A stretch of DNA of 64,000 nt. Source: an uncultured Clostridia bacterium. Lineage in GTDB: Bacteria > Bacillota > Clostridia > Lachnospirales > CAG-274. Made by a program: the position numbers and the translations under genes. The DNA lies in NCBI GenBank assembly GCA_949948985.1, contig CATLIG010000002.1, positions 48,275-112,274 on the forward strand. The letters are read 5' to 3'. Each line of letters opens with the position of its first letter. The first letter of the stretch is position 1. Positions 8,376 to 17,212 of this stretch are shown here, in pieces. The notes under the pieces were generated by a model, which ran no database searches, was not told where the DNA came from, and saw only the letters and a list, made by a program, of their open reading frames with translations.

Positions 8376-9626
8376 TTGAAAGATTTTTTTTGCGGAAACA
8401 GAAAAAGAATTTCAGATATTATTGACGATAGGAGTGTTATTGTTTTATTCGCCGGAGATGCTCCCATAAAAAGGGGCGATGAGAAGTACCATTTTTCTCC
8501 TGATAGAAATTTTTATTATGCTACAGGTATTGACAGTGAAAAGATTATTTATATGGCTTATAAATTTAACGGAGAATTTTTGGAGTGTCTTTTCCTCGAA
8601 AGATATGACCCTGTGTCGGCAAAATGGACAGGTGAAGTAATGGGAAACAAGGAGGCTGAAATAAAGTCGGGAATTAAAGAGTTTAAGTTTATTGACGAGT
8701 TTGAAAAATATTTCTCTGATATTGTATTCTCAAAAAGAATTGAAAAGAGTTATCTTGACCTTGAAAACAGAGAAATGAGAAATTTTACTCCCGCTTTTGA
8801 ATTTTCTGAAAAAATTATAAAAAATTATCCTTATGTTGAAATTAAAAATTGCTATAATATTTTCGCTGAGCTCAGACGTATAAAACAGCCATTTGAAATT
8901 GAAAAAATAAAAAAAGCTATTGATATAACAAAAGAAGGTATTCTTCTTATGATGAAAAACTCAAAGGCAGGTATGTTTGAATATGAAATTGAGGCATATT
9001 TTGATTTTACGGTAAAAAAAAGAGGCGCTACGGACTTCGCTTTTAAATCTATCGCCGCAAGCGGTAAAAACGCTGCTGTTCTGCATTATTCGGAAAACAG
9101 TAGCAAAACAAATGAAAATGATTTGATTTTATTTGACGTAGGGGCACAGGTAGATTATTACAACGGTGATATTACAAGAACTTTTCCTGTAAATGGAAAG
9201 TTTACCGAAAGGCAAAAGATTATTTACGATATTGTTTTAAGAGGACAGAAAAAAGTCATTGAAAATATTAAACCCGGTGTTCCTTTTAAAATATTAAATG
9301 AGATTTTAAAGGAATTTTATTTTGAAGAGTTGAAAAAAACAGGTCTTATTGCCGAGGACGGTTCTATAGACGATGTATCAGAATATTATTATCATGGGGT
9401 AAGCCACGCTTTGGGACTTGAAACTCACGACGCAGGAAGACACAACGAGGGTCTTTTGGAGATAGGTATGGTTCTGACTGTCGAGCCGGGACTTTATATT
9501 GAAAAAGAAAATATGGGGATAAGAATAGAGGACGATGTATTGGTTACGGAAAATGGCTGTGAAATACTTTCAAAGGATATTATAAAAGAAATTTCTGATA
9601 TTGAGAAATATATGGATGTGGTATGA
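8376..9626 (+). CDS. Xaa-Pro aminopeptidase (aminopeptidase P, M24B)
   Basis: A 416-residue metallopeptidase that removes an N-terminal residue preceding proline. The N-terminal creatinase-like domain spans about 1-165, and the pita-bread domain follows. All five metal ligands are visible: D254 and D265 in FDVGAQVDYYNGDITRTF, H344 in GVSHALG, E370 in TVEPGLY and E385 in IRIEDDV. The TTG at 8376 follows AGGAGG with seven-base spacing. The upstream extension to 8346 would contain that ribosome binding site and is rejected. It overlaps the next gene by four bases (ATGA), so these form a coupled pair. Confidence 0.94.
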   Translation: MKDFFCGNRKRISDIIDDRSVIVLFAGDAPIKRGDEKYHFSPDRNFYYATGIDSEKIIYMAYKFNGEFLECLFLERYDPVSAKWTGEVMGNKEAEIKSGIKEFKFIDEFEKYFSDIVFSKRIEKSYLDLENREMRNFTPAFEFSEKIIKNYPYVEIKNCYNIFAELRRIKQPFEIEKIKKAIDITKEGILLMMKNSKAGMFEYEIEAYFDFTVKKRGATDFAFKSIAASGKNAAVLHYSENSSKTNENDLILFDVGAQVDYYNGDITRTFPVNGKFTERQKIIYDIVLRGQKKVIENIKPGVPFKILNEILKEFYFEELKKTGLIAEDGSIDDVSEYYYHGVSHALGLETHDAGRHNEGLLEIGMVLTVEPGLYIEKENMGIRIEDDVLVTENGCEILSKDIIKEISDIEKYMDVV

Positions 9627-10417
9627 GTATGCTTGAGGAAGAACTTTATATCCCTGTAAAAAAATATTTTGAAAGAAGAGGGTTTAGGATTAAGGGTGAA
9701 GTCAAAAATTGCGATATGGCAGGGGTCAAGGGTGATATTTTGCTTATTGTGGAACTGAAAAGAAGTTTTAATTTAAAGCTTATTTATCAGGCTATGGAAA
9801 GGCAGAAAATTACGGATTATGTATATGTGGCTATTCCCAGACCTAAAAATTTCCGGAAAAAAGAAGTAAAGAGAATGTGCGAGCTTTTAAAAAGGCTTAA
9901 TATAGGGCTTATTGTTGTAAATTTTGGAGAAAAAAGAACTTTAGTACAGACGGTATCGCAGCCAAATCCTGAAAAGTTTACGATAAATGGCAGTACAGGT
10001 AAAAAATATATTTTAAATGAATTTAACGGAAGGTCAGGAGATTTTAATATAGGAGGAAAAAATAAAACCAAAATTGTTACAGCGTACCGTGAAAAATCTA
10101 TTGAAATAGCTTGCTTTCTGGAAGTACTTGTAAAGGGAACCGGAGCGGAACTTAAAAAGCTTGGCTGTGATAAATATACAACGTCTATTATGTACAATAA
10201 TTTTTATGGTTGGTTTTATAAAATAGGCAGAGGTACTTATATATTAAGTGAAAAGGGAAGAATGTATTTAGGCGGTGATGAATTTACCGATATTATTGAA
10301 TTTTACAGAAAAGAGGCTAAAGAAAGATGTTTAAAATATCAAGAAATGACAGATGCTGGTGTGGAAGCGGGAAAAAGTACAAAATATGCCACGAAAGAAA
10401 CGATGAGGAAAAATTAG
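9623..10417 (+). CDS. DUF2161 family PD-(D/E)XK nuclease-like protein
   Basis: A 264-residue protein of the DUF2161 family. The N-terminal part carries DMAGVKGDILLIVELKRSF, where the spaced D and ExK fit a PD-(D/E)XK nuclease core, followed by YQAMERQKITDYVYVAIPRP. The C-terminal half (about 135-240) may be a winged-helix-like segment (YNNFYGWFYKIGRGTYILSEKG). Substrate and role are unknown. It is translationally coupled to the aminopeptidase upstream. Its last 30 codons overlap the start of map in another frame by 91 bp, which is unusual, and the C-terminal tail there shows no family features. Confidence 0.75.
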   Translation: MSMLEEELYIPVKKYFERRGFRIKGEVKNCDMAGVKGDILLIVELKRSFNLKLIYQAMERQKITDYVYVAIPRPKNFRKKEVKRMCELLKRLNIGLIVVNFGEKRTLVQTVSQPNPEKFTINGSTGKKYILNEFNGRSGDFNIGGKNKTKIVTAYREKSIEIACFLEVLVKGTGAELKKLGCDKYTTSIMYNNFYGWFYKIGRGTYILSEKGRMYLGGDEFTDIIEFYRKEAKERCLKYQEMTDAGVEAGKSTKYATKETMRKN

Positions 10418-11196
10418 GAGAATATCAGAAAAATGGATATATTATTCCTGACAGAAGTCTTATTTTAAGTCAGGAGCAAATTCAAGGAATAAGGGAAAGC
10501 GCAAAACTTACAGTAAATATTATGGATGAGGTGGACGGATTTGTAAAAGAGGGAATTACTACAGATGATATTAATAAATTTGTACATAAAATGACCGTAG
10601 AGGCAGGAGGAATTCCGGCGCCGCTTAATTATGAAGGCTTTCCAAAAAGTGTATGCACTTCTTTAAATAATGTAGTATGCCACGGTATTCCTGACGATAC
10701 TGTACTTAAAAGCGGTGATATTTTAAATGTTGATATTACAACAATTTTAAATGGGTATTATTCTGATATGAGCAGGATGTATATGATTGGCAATGTTTCG
10801 GACGAGGCTAAAAGACTTGTAGAGGTTACAAAAGAATGTATGTATGCCGGAATTGACGCTGTTAAACCATATATGCCTGTTTCGGTAATAGGAAATGCTA
10901 TTAATGAGATTACTGACAGAGAGGGGTACTCAATTATAAGGGCTTTAAGCGGTCACGGAGTGGGTCTTGAGTTTCATAATGAACCTGTTATTGAGCATTA
11001 TCGTACCGACAGAAAAACTATGATTATGGTACCCGGAATGGTATTTACTGTTGAACCTATGATTAATCAGGGAACTTTTGACTGTGATGTGCTTGATGAC
11101 GACTGGACTGTGGTTACAAAGGACGGAAAACTTTCCGCTCAATGGGAACACACGGTTTTAGTTACTGAAACGGGAGTTGAGATTATAACAAAGTAA
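10327..11196 (+). CDS. map: Methionine aminopeptidase, type I with N-terminal SEC-C zinc motif
   Basis: A 289-residue enzyme that removes initiator methionine. The N-terminus carries a SEC-C motif: C10-x-C12-x8-C21-H22 within NDRCWCGSGKKYKICH, a zinc-binding module shared with SecA. The catalytic domain follows, with VDITTILNGYYSDMSR (two Asp ligands), GHGVGLEFHNEP (His), FTVEPMIN (Glu) and QWEHTVLVTE (Glu). The start lies inside the upstream DUF2161 gene, giving a 91-bp overlap. The SEC-C motif is coded wholly within that overlap, so the start must be at least this far upstream. A GAAAG sequence just before the ATG is a weak ribosome binding site. Confidence 0.93.
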   Translation: MFKISRNDRCWCGSGKKYKICHERNDEEKLGEYQKNGYIIPDRSLILSQEQIQGIRESAKLTVNIMDEVDGFVKEGITTDDINKFVHKMTVEAGGIPAPLNYEGFPKSVCTSLNNVVCHGIPDDTVLKSGDILNVDITTILNGYYSDMSRMYMIGNVSDEAKRLVEVTKECMYAGIDAVKPYMPVSVIGNAINEITDREGYSIIRALSGHGVGLEFHNEPVIEHYRTDRKTMIMVPGMVFTVEPMINQGTFDCDVLDDDWTVVTKDGKLSAQWEHTVLVTETGVEIITK

Positions 11197-11236
11197 AAAT
11201 AGTTTTAAAAATATGAAAGCTGACACACTGACCTTA

Positions 11237-11292
11237 CAGCAATTCCGGTATGGATAGAAAAAATATTTTTTATATTTATACCGAAATTGCTG
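11237..11292. repeat. Family C-like hairpin between map and the esterase
   Basis: CAGCAATTCCGGTATGGATA pairs imperfectly with TATTTATACCGAAATTGCTG around GAAAAAATATTTTT. The same core (CAGCAATTTCGG and CCGGAATTGCTG) bounds the element at 50072-50213. There is no T run after the stem. Confidence 0.6.
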
Positions 11293-11344
11293 CAATAGCA
11301 AAAGGAATGGTTTGTGCTTTGTGGTTTTGAATTTTTGTATCAGG

Positions 11345-12154
11345 TTATATAAGTGTTCTTTTAAGCCAGTTTTCAAAAGCGTCTGTCCATTTGTTTGTTC
11401 CTTCTACATCAGCGCATTTTACAATACCTAATCCGTGTCTGCCGCTTGGGTATATATGAAGTTCAAAGGGAATGGATTTGTTTTTAAGGGCAAGTGACAT
11501 TTCAAGTGAATTTCTTACAGGTACGCTCATATCCTCAAAGGTATGCCACATAAAAACTGGAGGCATATCATCACGAACGTTTTTCTCACATGATAATTTT
11601 TCATAAAGAGCAGGATTGTTTGCGGAAATTCGCTCTTTAGAGCCAGTATGACAAAATTCATCATTCATTGTAATGACGGGATAGCAAAGAACACAGGCAT
11701 TAGGTCTTGATGAAACTTTATCTATTTCATCTGTTGGGGTATATTCATTTTCATCATAATATTCCACCGCAAGGCAGGTAGCGTGGGCTCCGGCGGAAAA
11801 ACCCATAACTCCGATTTTATCAGGAAGTATATTAAATTTCTTAGAGTAAAACCGTATATATTTTATTCCTCGCTTTATATCAACAACCGGAGCAGGGTAT
11901 GAGTATGGCTCAACGCGGTAATCTACCACAAAGGCGTTTATTCCACGGTTGTTCAGCCATTTTGCTATAGGTTTACCCTCGTGTTCGGCTCTATGAGTAT
12001 AGCCCCCTCCCGGAACAATCACCATACACGGGTGTGATTTTCCATCGTTTATGATATAAGGGGTTATTGCTGATGTACCTAAATTTTCACCTACATCATA
12101 TTCTTTTTTATAAAAAGGAATTTCATTGTTTTCCCAAAGTTTTATTTTTTTCAA
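11345..12154 (-). CDS. Alpha/beta hydrolase, acetyl-esterase-like
   Basis: A 269-residue cytosolic alpha/beta hydrolase with no signal peptide. It shows the oxyanion segment VIVPGGGY, the nucleophile elbow GFSAGAH with Ser near 118, a candidate acid in FEDMSVPVRNS and a catalytic His in PSGRHGLG. The architecture is that of small Clostridial acetyl-xylan-esterase or BD-FAE-like enzymes, which deacetylate oligosaccharides after uptake. The start is TTG, nine bases after AGGAGG. It stands alone on the minus strand. The exact substrate cannot be read from sequence, though a carbohydrate ester fits the secreted acetylesterase and glycosidases elsewhere in the window. Confidence 0.82.
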   Translation of the reverse strand: MKKIKLWENNEIPFYKKEYDVGENLGTSAITPYIINDGKSHPCMVIVPGGGYTHRAEHEGKPIAKWLNNRGINAFVVDYRVEPYSYPAPVVDIKRGIKYIRFYSKKFNILPDKIGVMGFSAGAHATCLAVEYYDENEYTPTDEIDKVSSRPNACVLCYPVITMNDEFCHTGSKERISANNPALYEKLSCEKNVRDDMPPVFMWHTFEDMSVPVRNSLEMSLALKNKSIPFELHIYPSGRHGLGIVKCADVEGTNKWTDAFENWLKRTLI

Positions 12155-12188
12155 TTTTTGTTGCCTCCTATACGTACTAATTTAAGAA

Positions 12189-12354
12189 TATAGTCAATCA
12201 ACTTGAAAATATATAAAAGGGAAACAAGATAAAAATTATTTTTTCAAGGCAGAGGAAAGAAAGTATAGTCGCCGTCCTATGCCAACTGACGATAACACGG
12301 AAAAAATAATTTTTAGCTGTCGAACTTATTTATTTTTCAAGTTGATTGACTATA
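12189..12354. repeat. Family A element, diverged full-length copy
   Basis: The 166-bp element has perfect TATAGTCAATCAACTT ends, but its interior is the most diverged of the long copies (ATATAAAAGGGAAACAAG where others have ATGAGAAAAAGGAGGCGAG). It starts about 35 bp upstream of the esterase start and ends six bases before the dusB stop. Confidence 0.85.
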
Positions 12355-12360
12355 AAAGAT

Positions 12361-13332
12361 TTATTTGGCAAGGTCTTGCCATGAAAGCAGTTTTTCAGCA
12401 AAAGCGGTCATTTCTTTTTGTGTTTCCGCTTTGTTTATATAAAAACGAGTCTCAGCGCTATGAGGAATACCTTTTATATATTTTCCCATGTGTCTTCTCA
12501 TTTCACGCACACCTATATGTTCGCCTTTATATTTTACAAGCATATCAAGATGTTTTATGGCAAGATTGAGTTTTTCTTTAATTGTAGGCTCAGGCAAAAG
12601 CTCTCCCGTATTTATATAGTGAATTGTACGACCGAATATCCACGGATTTCCCTCTGCCGCCCGTCCAATCATTACAGCATCGCATCCTGTATAATCTAAA
12701 AGAGCTTTTGCTTTTTCGGGACTGTCAACATCTCCGTTTCCTATGACAGGAATATTTACATGTTTTTTTACTTCTTTAATTATATCCCAGTCAGCCTCAC
12801 CGCTGTAATACTGTTCTCTTGTACGGCCGTGCACAGCTATTGCCGACGCGCCGTTTGCCTCGGCTATTTCAGCGATATACGGAGCGTTTATACAAGTATC
12901 GTCAAAGCCTTTTCTTATTTTTATTGTTATGGGTTTTGATACGGCGGAAGAAACGCTTTTAACAATTTTACCAATAAGTTCAGGATTTCTCATAAGGGCG
13001 GAGCCTTCGCCGTTTTTTACGATTTTAGGAGCCGGGCAACCCATATTTATATCAATTATGTCAGCGTACATACTTGTTTTTTCCGCCATTTTGGCAAGTA
13101 TGTCAGGGTCTGAACCAAATAATTGTATTACGGCGGGACGTTCTTTTTCAGATACCTCAAGCATTTCTTTTGTATTTTTATTATTATGAAAAATTCCTTT
13201 GGCGCTGACCATTTCAGAATATACAAGTCCGCATCCGAACTCTTTGCATATTATTCTGAAAACAAGGTCGGTTACTCCGGCCATAGGCGCAAGGAATATA
13301 TTATTTTCAAGAGTCAAATTTCCTATATTCAT
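12361..13332 (-). CDS. dusB: tRNA-dihydrouridine synthase B
   Basis: A 323-residue FMN enzyme that reduces uridine to dihydrouridine in tRNA. The N-terminal barrel holds APMAGVTDLVFR, the catalytic cysteine segment DINMGCPAPKIVKNGEGSAL (Cys near 98) and the phosphate-binding GNGDVDSPEKA and GRAAEGNPWIF. The C-terminal helical domain ends with LSWQDLAK. The start codon follows the stop of the preceding small gene after a single base. No strong ribosome binding site is visible, so translational coupling is likely. The family assignment is firm; DusB rather than another Dus paralogue rests on overall resemblance. Confidence 0.94.
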   Translation of the reverse strand: MNIGNLTLENNIFLAPMAGVTDLVFRIICKEFGCGLVYSEMVSAKGIFHNNKNTKEMLEVSEKERPAVIQLFGSDPDILAKMAEKTSMYADIIDINMGCPAPKIVKNGEGSALMRNPELIGKIVKSVSSAVSKPITIKIRKGFDDTCINAPYIAEIAEANGASAIAVHGRTREQYYSGEADWDIIKEVKKHVNIPVIGNGDVDSPEKAKALLDYTGCDAVMIGRAAEGNPWIFGRTIHYINTGELLPEPTIKEKLNLAIKHLDMLVKYKGEHIGVREMRRHMGKYIKGIPHSAETRFYINKAETQKEMTAFAEKLLSWQDLAK

Positions 13333-13333
13333 T

Positions 13334-13702
13334 TTATAATTTATTGCCTTTCATTTTAAATTCAGTCTGTGTGCTTTGCGAAAACAGGTTTACTCCATAG
13401 GTTTTATACCAAAGACTTAATGAATTAAAAAGTTCCGCTTTTTCTTTTTTGATTTTTTCTATCTCAAGCCGAGAACCTATTTCGTCAAAGTCAAAATCGT
13501 TTTCATTATTTATTGTTTCAATATATACATCTCCGTTTTCATAAAATCCAATCATAAATATACAATGGATTTTCTCGGCTTTTGAAGAAGTAATGGCCTT
13601 CAGTTCCTCTTTTATCATTGTGGGAAGACTTTCTTCCATACAGGGATCTATATAATATTTTTTATTGTAGCAGGATGCCGCGCTTATGGTTATTTTTCTC
13701 AT
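13334..13702 (-). CDS. Small conserved protein upstream of dusB (possibly DUF6145)
   Basis: A 122-residue soluble protein with no signal or membrane segment. It begins MRKITISAASCYNKKYYIDP and has an acidic stretch NNENDFDFDEIGSRLEIEKI followed by a helical tail. It resembles from memory the DUF6145 proteins that sit beside dusB in Lachnospiraceae, but I cannot confirm this. It ends one base before dusB, so it is co-transcribed and probably translationally coupled. Function is unknown; a link to tRNA modification would be a guess based only on position. Confidence 0.7.
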   Translation of the reverse strand: MRKITISAASCYNKKYYIDPCMEESLPTMIKEELKAITSSKAEKIHCIFMIGFYENGDVYIETINNENDFDFDEIGSRLEIEKIKKEKAELFNSLSLWYKTYGVNLFSQSTQTEFKMKGNKL

Positions 13703-13796
13703 TTTTAGCTCCTATGAAAATGCCGATTTAAATATTACAAAAAAGTCTTATTTTTGTATCATTAAAAAACAATTCTTTTGTTTAAAAATTTTATGG

Positions 13797-13865
13797 TGTA
13801 GAGCAATTCGAAAGTTTTTTAGCGAAAAACAATAAGATAATTCTTTCATAATTATTGAATTAATC
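13797..13865. repeat. Family B fragment
   Basis: GTAGAGCAATTCGAAAGTTTTTTAG followed by GAAAAACAATAAGATAATTC resembles the left arm of family B. The right arm is barely recognisable. It lies between birA and the small gene upstream of dusB. Confidence 0.4.
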
Positions 13866-13874
13866 AGCATTTCT

Positions 13875-14855
13875 TTATATATATTTTCCGTCTTTTAATC
13901 TTACAGATACTTCACCTGACGCTAAAAAGATTGAATTGTTTTCAGGATTCTTTATTACAAGTTCTCCTTTTTCAGAAATATCGGAAACTATGCCGGTTAT
14001 TGTTTCTTTTTTAGAAACGGCTTTTATTTCTTTTCCTATATTAACGCAAAGTGTTCGATATTCTTCAACAAAAGAATTAAAATTTCTGGTTTTTATGAAT
14101 TTATAATAATTTTTTTCAAATTCATTCAAAACAAGGTTTAAAATTTCAGCTTTTTTAAATACTTTTCCTGTTTCTATAAAAAGAGAAGTGGCTTTATCAC
14201 TTAATTCATCGTCAAAGTATCTTTCATTTATGTTTATGCCTATACCAACGACTACATAATTTACACGTTCTATTTCACAGCTTATTTCAGTTAAAATACC
14301 AACAGCTTTTTTACCGTTTATTATAACATCGTTCGGCCATTTGACATAAGATACAACTCCGGCTTTTCTTAAAGCCACACATACAGAAAGTCCCGCTATT
14401 AATGTAAGAGAGGTTATATCCTCCGGAATTAAATCAGGTTTTAACACTATTGAAAACGCAAGGTTAGAGTTATTTGAATGTGTCCATATATGTCCAAGCC
14501 TGCCTTTTCCTTTTGTCTGTTTTTCCGCAATGACTAAAAATCCGTCTGAAACTCCTTTTTGAGCCTGTCTTTTTGCCTCTTCGTTTGTGGAATCGGTTTC
14601 TTTAAGGTTTATAAAGTTTTTTCCGAATATTTTAGTAGTGACAGTTTTTTTGATTTCATAGTCATTTATTACATCAGATGAATCTTCAAGTCGGTAACCT
14701 TTATTTGTGAAAGATGTTATCTTATATCCGTATTCTTTAAGTTTTGAAATATTTTTCCATACGGCACTCCTTGAAATATTGAGGATTTTTCCTATTTCCT
14801 CACCGGAGATAAAGCCGTCTTTTGATTTTAGAAGTTCTAATATTTTATATTTCAT
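13875..14855 (-). CDS. birA: Biotin operon repressor / biotin-[acetyl-CoA-carboxylase] ligase
   Basis: A 326-residue bifunctional BirA. The N-terminal winged helix-turn-helix (residues 1-62) includes SGEEIGKILNISRSAVWKNI. The central ligase domain carries the biotinyl-5'-AMP loop KQTKGKGRLGHIWTH, in which the usual GRGRxGR is altered, and the lysine-containing segment VKWPNDVIINGKKAVGIL. A small C-terminal SH3-like domain closes the protein. It attaches biotin to carboxylase carrier proteins and may repress biotin genes, none of which lie nearby. It follows the small membrane protein gene after 12 bases on the same strand. Confidence 0.95.
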   Translation of the reverse strand: MKYKILELLKSKDGFISGEEIGKILNISRSAVWKNISKLKEYGYKITSFTNKGYRLEDSSDVINDYEIKKTVTTKIFGKNFINLKETDSTNEEAKRQAQKGVSDGFLVIAEKQTKGKGRLGHIWTHSNNSNLAFSIVLKPDLIPEDITSLTLIAGLSVCVALRKAGVVSYVKWPNDVIINGKKAVGILTEISCEIERVNYVVVGIGININERYFDDELSDKATSLFIETGKVFKKAEILNLVLNEFEKNYYKFIKTRNFNSFVEEYRTLCVNIGKEIKAVSKKETITGIVSDISEKGELVIKNPENNSIFLASGEVSVRLKDGKYI

Positions 14856-14867
14856 GTTTTATGTCCT

Positions 14868-15380
14868 TTATTTTTTATTTTGAGGGGTCTTAAACATATC
14901 AGCAACGTCAGAGCTGTTTGGCTTTTGTTTGGTGTTAGGATATTTTTCCTCACTGAAGTCGCTTATATATATCGCTTTTATCTCAAAATCTCCGAAATCC
15001 GCCTCTTTTAATTTTTGTGATAATCTTTTTTTCATTTCATCTTTTACATATTCGGTGCTTTCCTCACTTGTCAGTTTCTCATAGCCTATAGAGTTAAGAG
15101 CGTCAGATACAATTCGCTTATACTCATTATCATCTATAGATTTCAGACCTTCAACATCACCCTCAAAACTCATTTTTGTCGTAAATGTACGGGGAATGTC
15201 ATCACCGCCTGTTGGAACAGAAACGGAAACGCTTGGTTTATCAATTATTCCTGTAGAGTTTTTTGTAAATAATAGAATTGTGAAAACTACTCCCGCCAAA
15301 AGAATGAAAATGACTATTAAGATTGCTATGAGTCCGGAATAATCTTTTTTTCTCGGTACAAATTTTTTATATTTTGCCAT
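14868..15380 (-). CDS. Single-pass membrane protein of unknown function
   Basis: A 170-residue protein with a basic N-terminus (MAKYKKFVPRKKDY), one hydrophobic segment at about 17-39 and a charged extracytoplasmic part of about 130 residues. By the positive-inside rule the C-terminal part should be outside the membrane. It has no cysteines for a lipobox and no recognised domain. It lies between hslO and birA on the same strand, 12 bases before birA, so it is probably co-transcribed with birA. I do not recognise the family. Confidence 0.75.
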   Translation of the reverse strand: MAKYKKFVPRKKDYSGLIAILIVIFILLAGVVFTILLFTKNSTGIIDKPSVSVSVPTGGDDIPRTFTTKMSFEGDVEGLKSIDDNEYKRIVSDALNSIGYEKLTSEESTEYVKDEMKKRLSQKLKEADFGDFEIKAIYISDFSEEKYPNTKQKPNSSDVADMFKTPQNKK

Positions 15381-15412
15381 GACTAATCACTCCTTTTAAT
15401 TTAACAATTACA

Positions 15413-15515
15413 TTATAGAAATTTGTAAGGTTTTTAGCGCAAAATGATAAAATAATGCCTTGCTATACTATATTTTATTATAACTGTCTGAATATTTTAT
15501 TGTTTTGCTGTAAAT
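15413..15515. repeat. Family B element upstream of the membrane protein gene
   Basis: TTATAGAAATTTGTAAGGTTTTTAGCGC and AAAATGATAAAATAAT form the left arm. ATATTTTATTGTTTTGCTGTA forms the right arm. It fills most of the gap between hslO and the 170-residue protein. Confidence 0.55.
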
Positions 15516-16390
15516 TATGTTAAAGATTTTCTGAGTTTTATAAGATACGCCTCGTCAAAATCATAATCGGTATTGCAGAAATGACAATGAAGAGTAGCTT
15601 TTTTATCATTTTTTATAATATCATCAAGTTCAGATTTCCCTATGCTTAAAAGAGCTTTTTCAACTTTTTCTCTTGAACAGCCGCAATGAAAGTCTGTATT
15701 TATTTTATCAAGAATGTTTAAACCGAATTGTCCCAAAATATTTTCTAGAATATCCGAAGGGGTCATTCCGTCTTCAAACATTGACGTTATTGATTTTATT
15801 TTTGCCATCTTATTTTCTATTACTGAAATTATTTCATCATCACAGTCGGGCATAACCTGTATTATTAATCCACCCGCCTGTCTGACCGTATAATCCCTGT
15901 CTACAAGTATGCCAAGTGCAACCGCTGACGGAATTTGTTCTGAAACAGCGAAATAATAAGTCAAATCTTCCGCTATTTCTCCTGAAACTAATGGGATTTG
16001 CCCGACATAAGGTTCTTTTAATCCCAAATCTTTTATAACAGTAAAGTTTCCTTTTCCAAGAGCCCCTGATACATCAAGTTTTCCATTTGATTTTAGAGGA
16101 ATATCAACTAAATTGTTAAAACAATAACCTTTTACTTCTACTTTATTGTTTGCTGTGACTATTATTCCTCCGCCGGGACCGTCTCCTTTTATATTTATTG
16201 TAAGTATATCTTTATCATCTTTAAGCATACACCCCATCAAAGCTCCAGCGGTAAGAGTTCTTCCAAGAGCGGCGGTCATTACTGGCGATGTTTTATGTTT
16301 TAAAAAGGCAGTGTTTACAGTTTCTCTTGTTGTAGCCGCAAAAGCTCGGACACTTCCGTCTCCTGCGGTAGCTCTTAATATATAATCCAT
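15515..16390 (-). CDS. hslO: Redox-regulated chaperone Hsp33
   Basis: A 291-residue cytosolic holdase chaperone activated by oxidation. The N-terminal fold begins DYILRATAGDGSVRAFAATT and contains GDGPGGGIIVTANN. The C-terminal zinc switch has CGCSREK (C-x-C) and CHFCNTDY (C-x2-C), the four cysteines that hold zinc in the reduced state. Length is normal. It starts 12 bases after the methyltransferase stop and belongs to the same minus-strand run. Confidence 0.95.
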   Translation of the reverse strand: MDYILRATAGDGSVRAFAATTRETVNTAFLKHKTSPVMTAALGRTLTAGALMGCMLKDDKDILTINIKGDGPGGGIIVTANNKVEVKGYCFNNLVDIPLKSNGKLDVSGALGKGNFTVIKDLGLKEPYVGQIPLVSGEIAEDLTYYFAVSEQIPSAVALGILVDRDYTVRQAGGLIIQVMPDCDDEIISVIENKMAKIKSITSMFEDGMTPSDILENILGQFGLNILDKINTDFHCGCSREKVEKALLSIGKSELDDIIKNDKKATLHCHFCNTDYDFDEAYLIKLRKSLT

Positions 16391-16402
16391 TTTTTTCTCC
16401 TT

Positions 16403-17167
16403 TTATTTCGGGTATTTTCCTTTTTCCTGAGCTACGAAAAATATTCGCTCGCTGTTTTTTTCAGGTAGGGCGAAAGTAAGCTCATTAAATACAGCTATAA
16501 ATTCAAGTCCTGATTTTTCAATCAGCTCTTTTATTTTTTCAATAGTATAGCCTTTTTCATAATGTTCTTCTTCAAACCGCTCATAAAGTCCGGTTTTATC
16601 ATCTTTTATAAAGAAATTTGTATAATACTCATTTATGCTTTCTTCCTCGTCATAGTAATTTTCCCATGTATACGCAGATGTTTCATCGGTATAAGAAAAA
16701 CTGTTTTGAGCAAGAATGTTTTTAAACTTATATATTGTATTTAAGTCGAATATAAATAATCCATTTGGATCAAGATAATTATTTACAAGTTTAAATACTT
16801 TAAGAAGGTCTTTCTCTTCTGTAATATAATTTATGCTGTCACAAAGGCTTAATATACAGCTTACAGTTCCATATAGCTCAAAATCAGTCATATCCTGCTC
16901 CAAATATAAAATTTCTTTTCCGTTTTTCTGAGCCTTTTCCTTAGCTTTTGAAAGCATTTCAGATGAACAGTCTATTCCTATTACATCATATCCCATATCC
17001 GAAAGTCTTTGTGTTATATTTCCTGTTCCGCAGCCAAGTTCAGCTATAAGCTTTGGTGAAAGAGAATATTTATCCCATATTTTTTTTATATATTTAATCC
17101 ATTCATCATATGGGGTATCGGACATAAATTTATCATAAACTTTTGAAAAATTTTCATATGCTGGCAT
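16403..17167 (-). CDS. Class I SAM-dependent methyltransferase
   Basis: A 254-residue methyltransferase with motif I ELGCGTGNITQRL near residue 42, then GYDVIGIDCSSEML, the acidic post-I motif that binds the adenosine ribose. A family-typical N-terminus (YENFSKVYDKFMSDTPYDEW) and the C-terminal YERFEEEHYEKGYTIEKI suggest the YqeM-like group seen in Firmicutes. The substrate is unknown. It is 12 bases upstream of hslO and appears to be in one transcription unit with it. Confidence 0.85.
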   Translation of the reverse strand: MPAYENFSKVYDKFMSDTPYDEWIKYIKKIWDKYSLSPKLIAELGCGTGNITQRLSDMGYDVIGIDCSSEMLSKAKEKAQKNGKEILYLEQDMTDFELYGTVSCILSLCDSINYITEEKDLLKVFKLVNNYLDPNGLFIFDLNTIYKFKNILAQNSFSYTDETSAYTWENYYDEEESINEYYTNFFIKDDKTGLYERFEEEHYEKGYTIEKIKELIEKSGLEFIAVFNELTFALPEKNSERIFFVAQEKGKYPK

Positions 17168-17181
17168 TTTATCACCTCTTA

Positions 17182-17197
17182 AAGTTGATTGACTATA
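17182..17197. repeat. Solo family A terminal repeat
   Basis: AAGTTGATTGACTATA is a perfect right end of family A without a partner arm. It lies between the methyltransferase and the YdcF-like gene, 15 bases from the methyltransferase start codon. Confidence 0.75.
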
Positions 17198-17212
17198 ATT
17201 GAACGGGTATGT

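Noticed and set aside
12279-12569. Plus-strand open frame starting in a family A element and running over dusB
   Set aside because: The start lies inside the repeat and the remainder is antisense to dusB.
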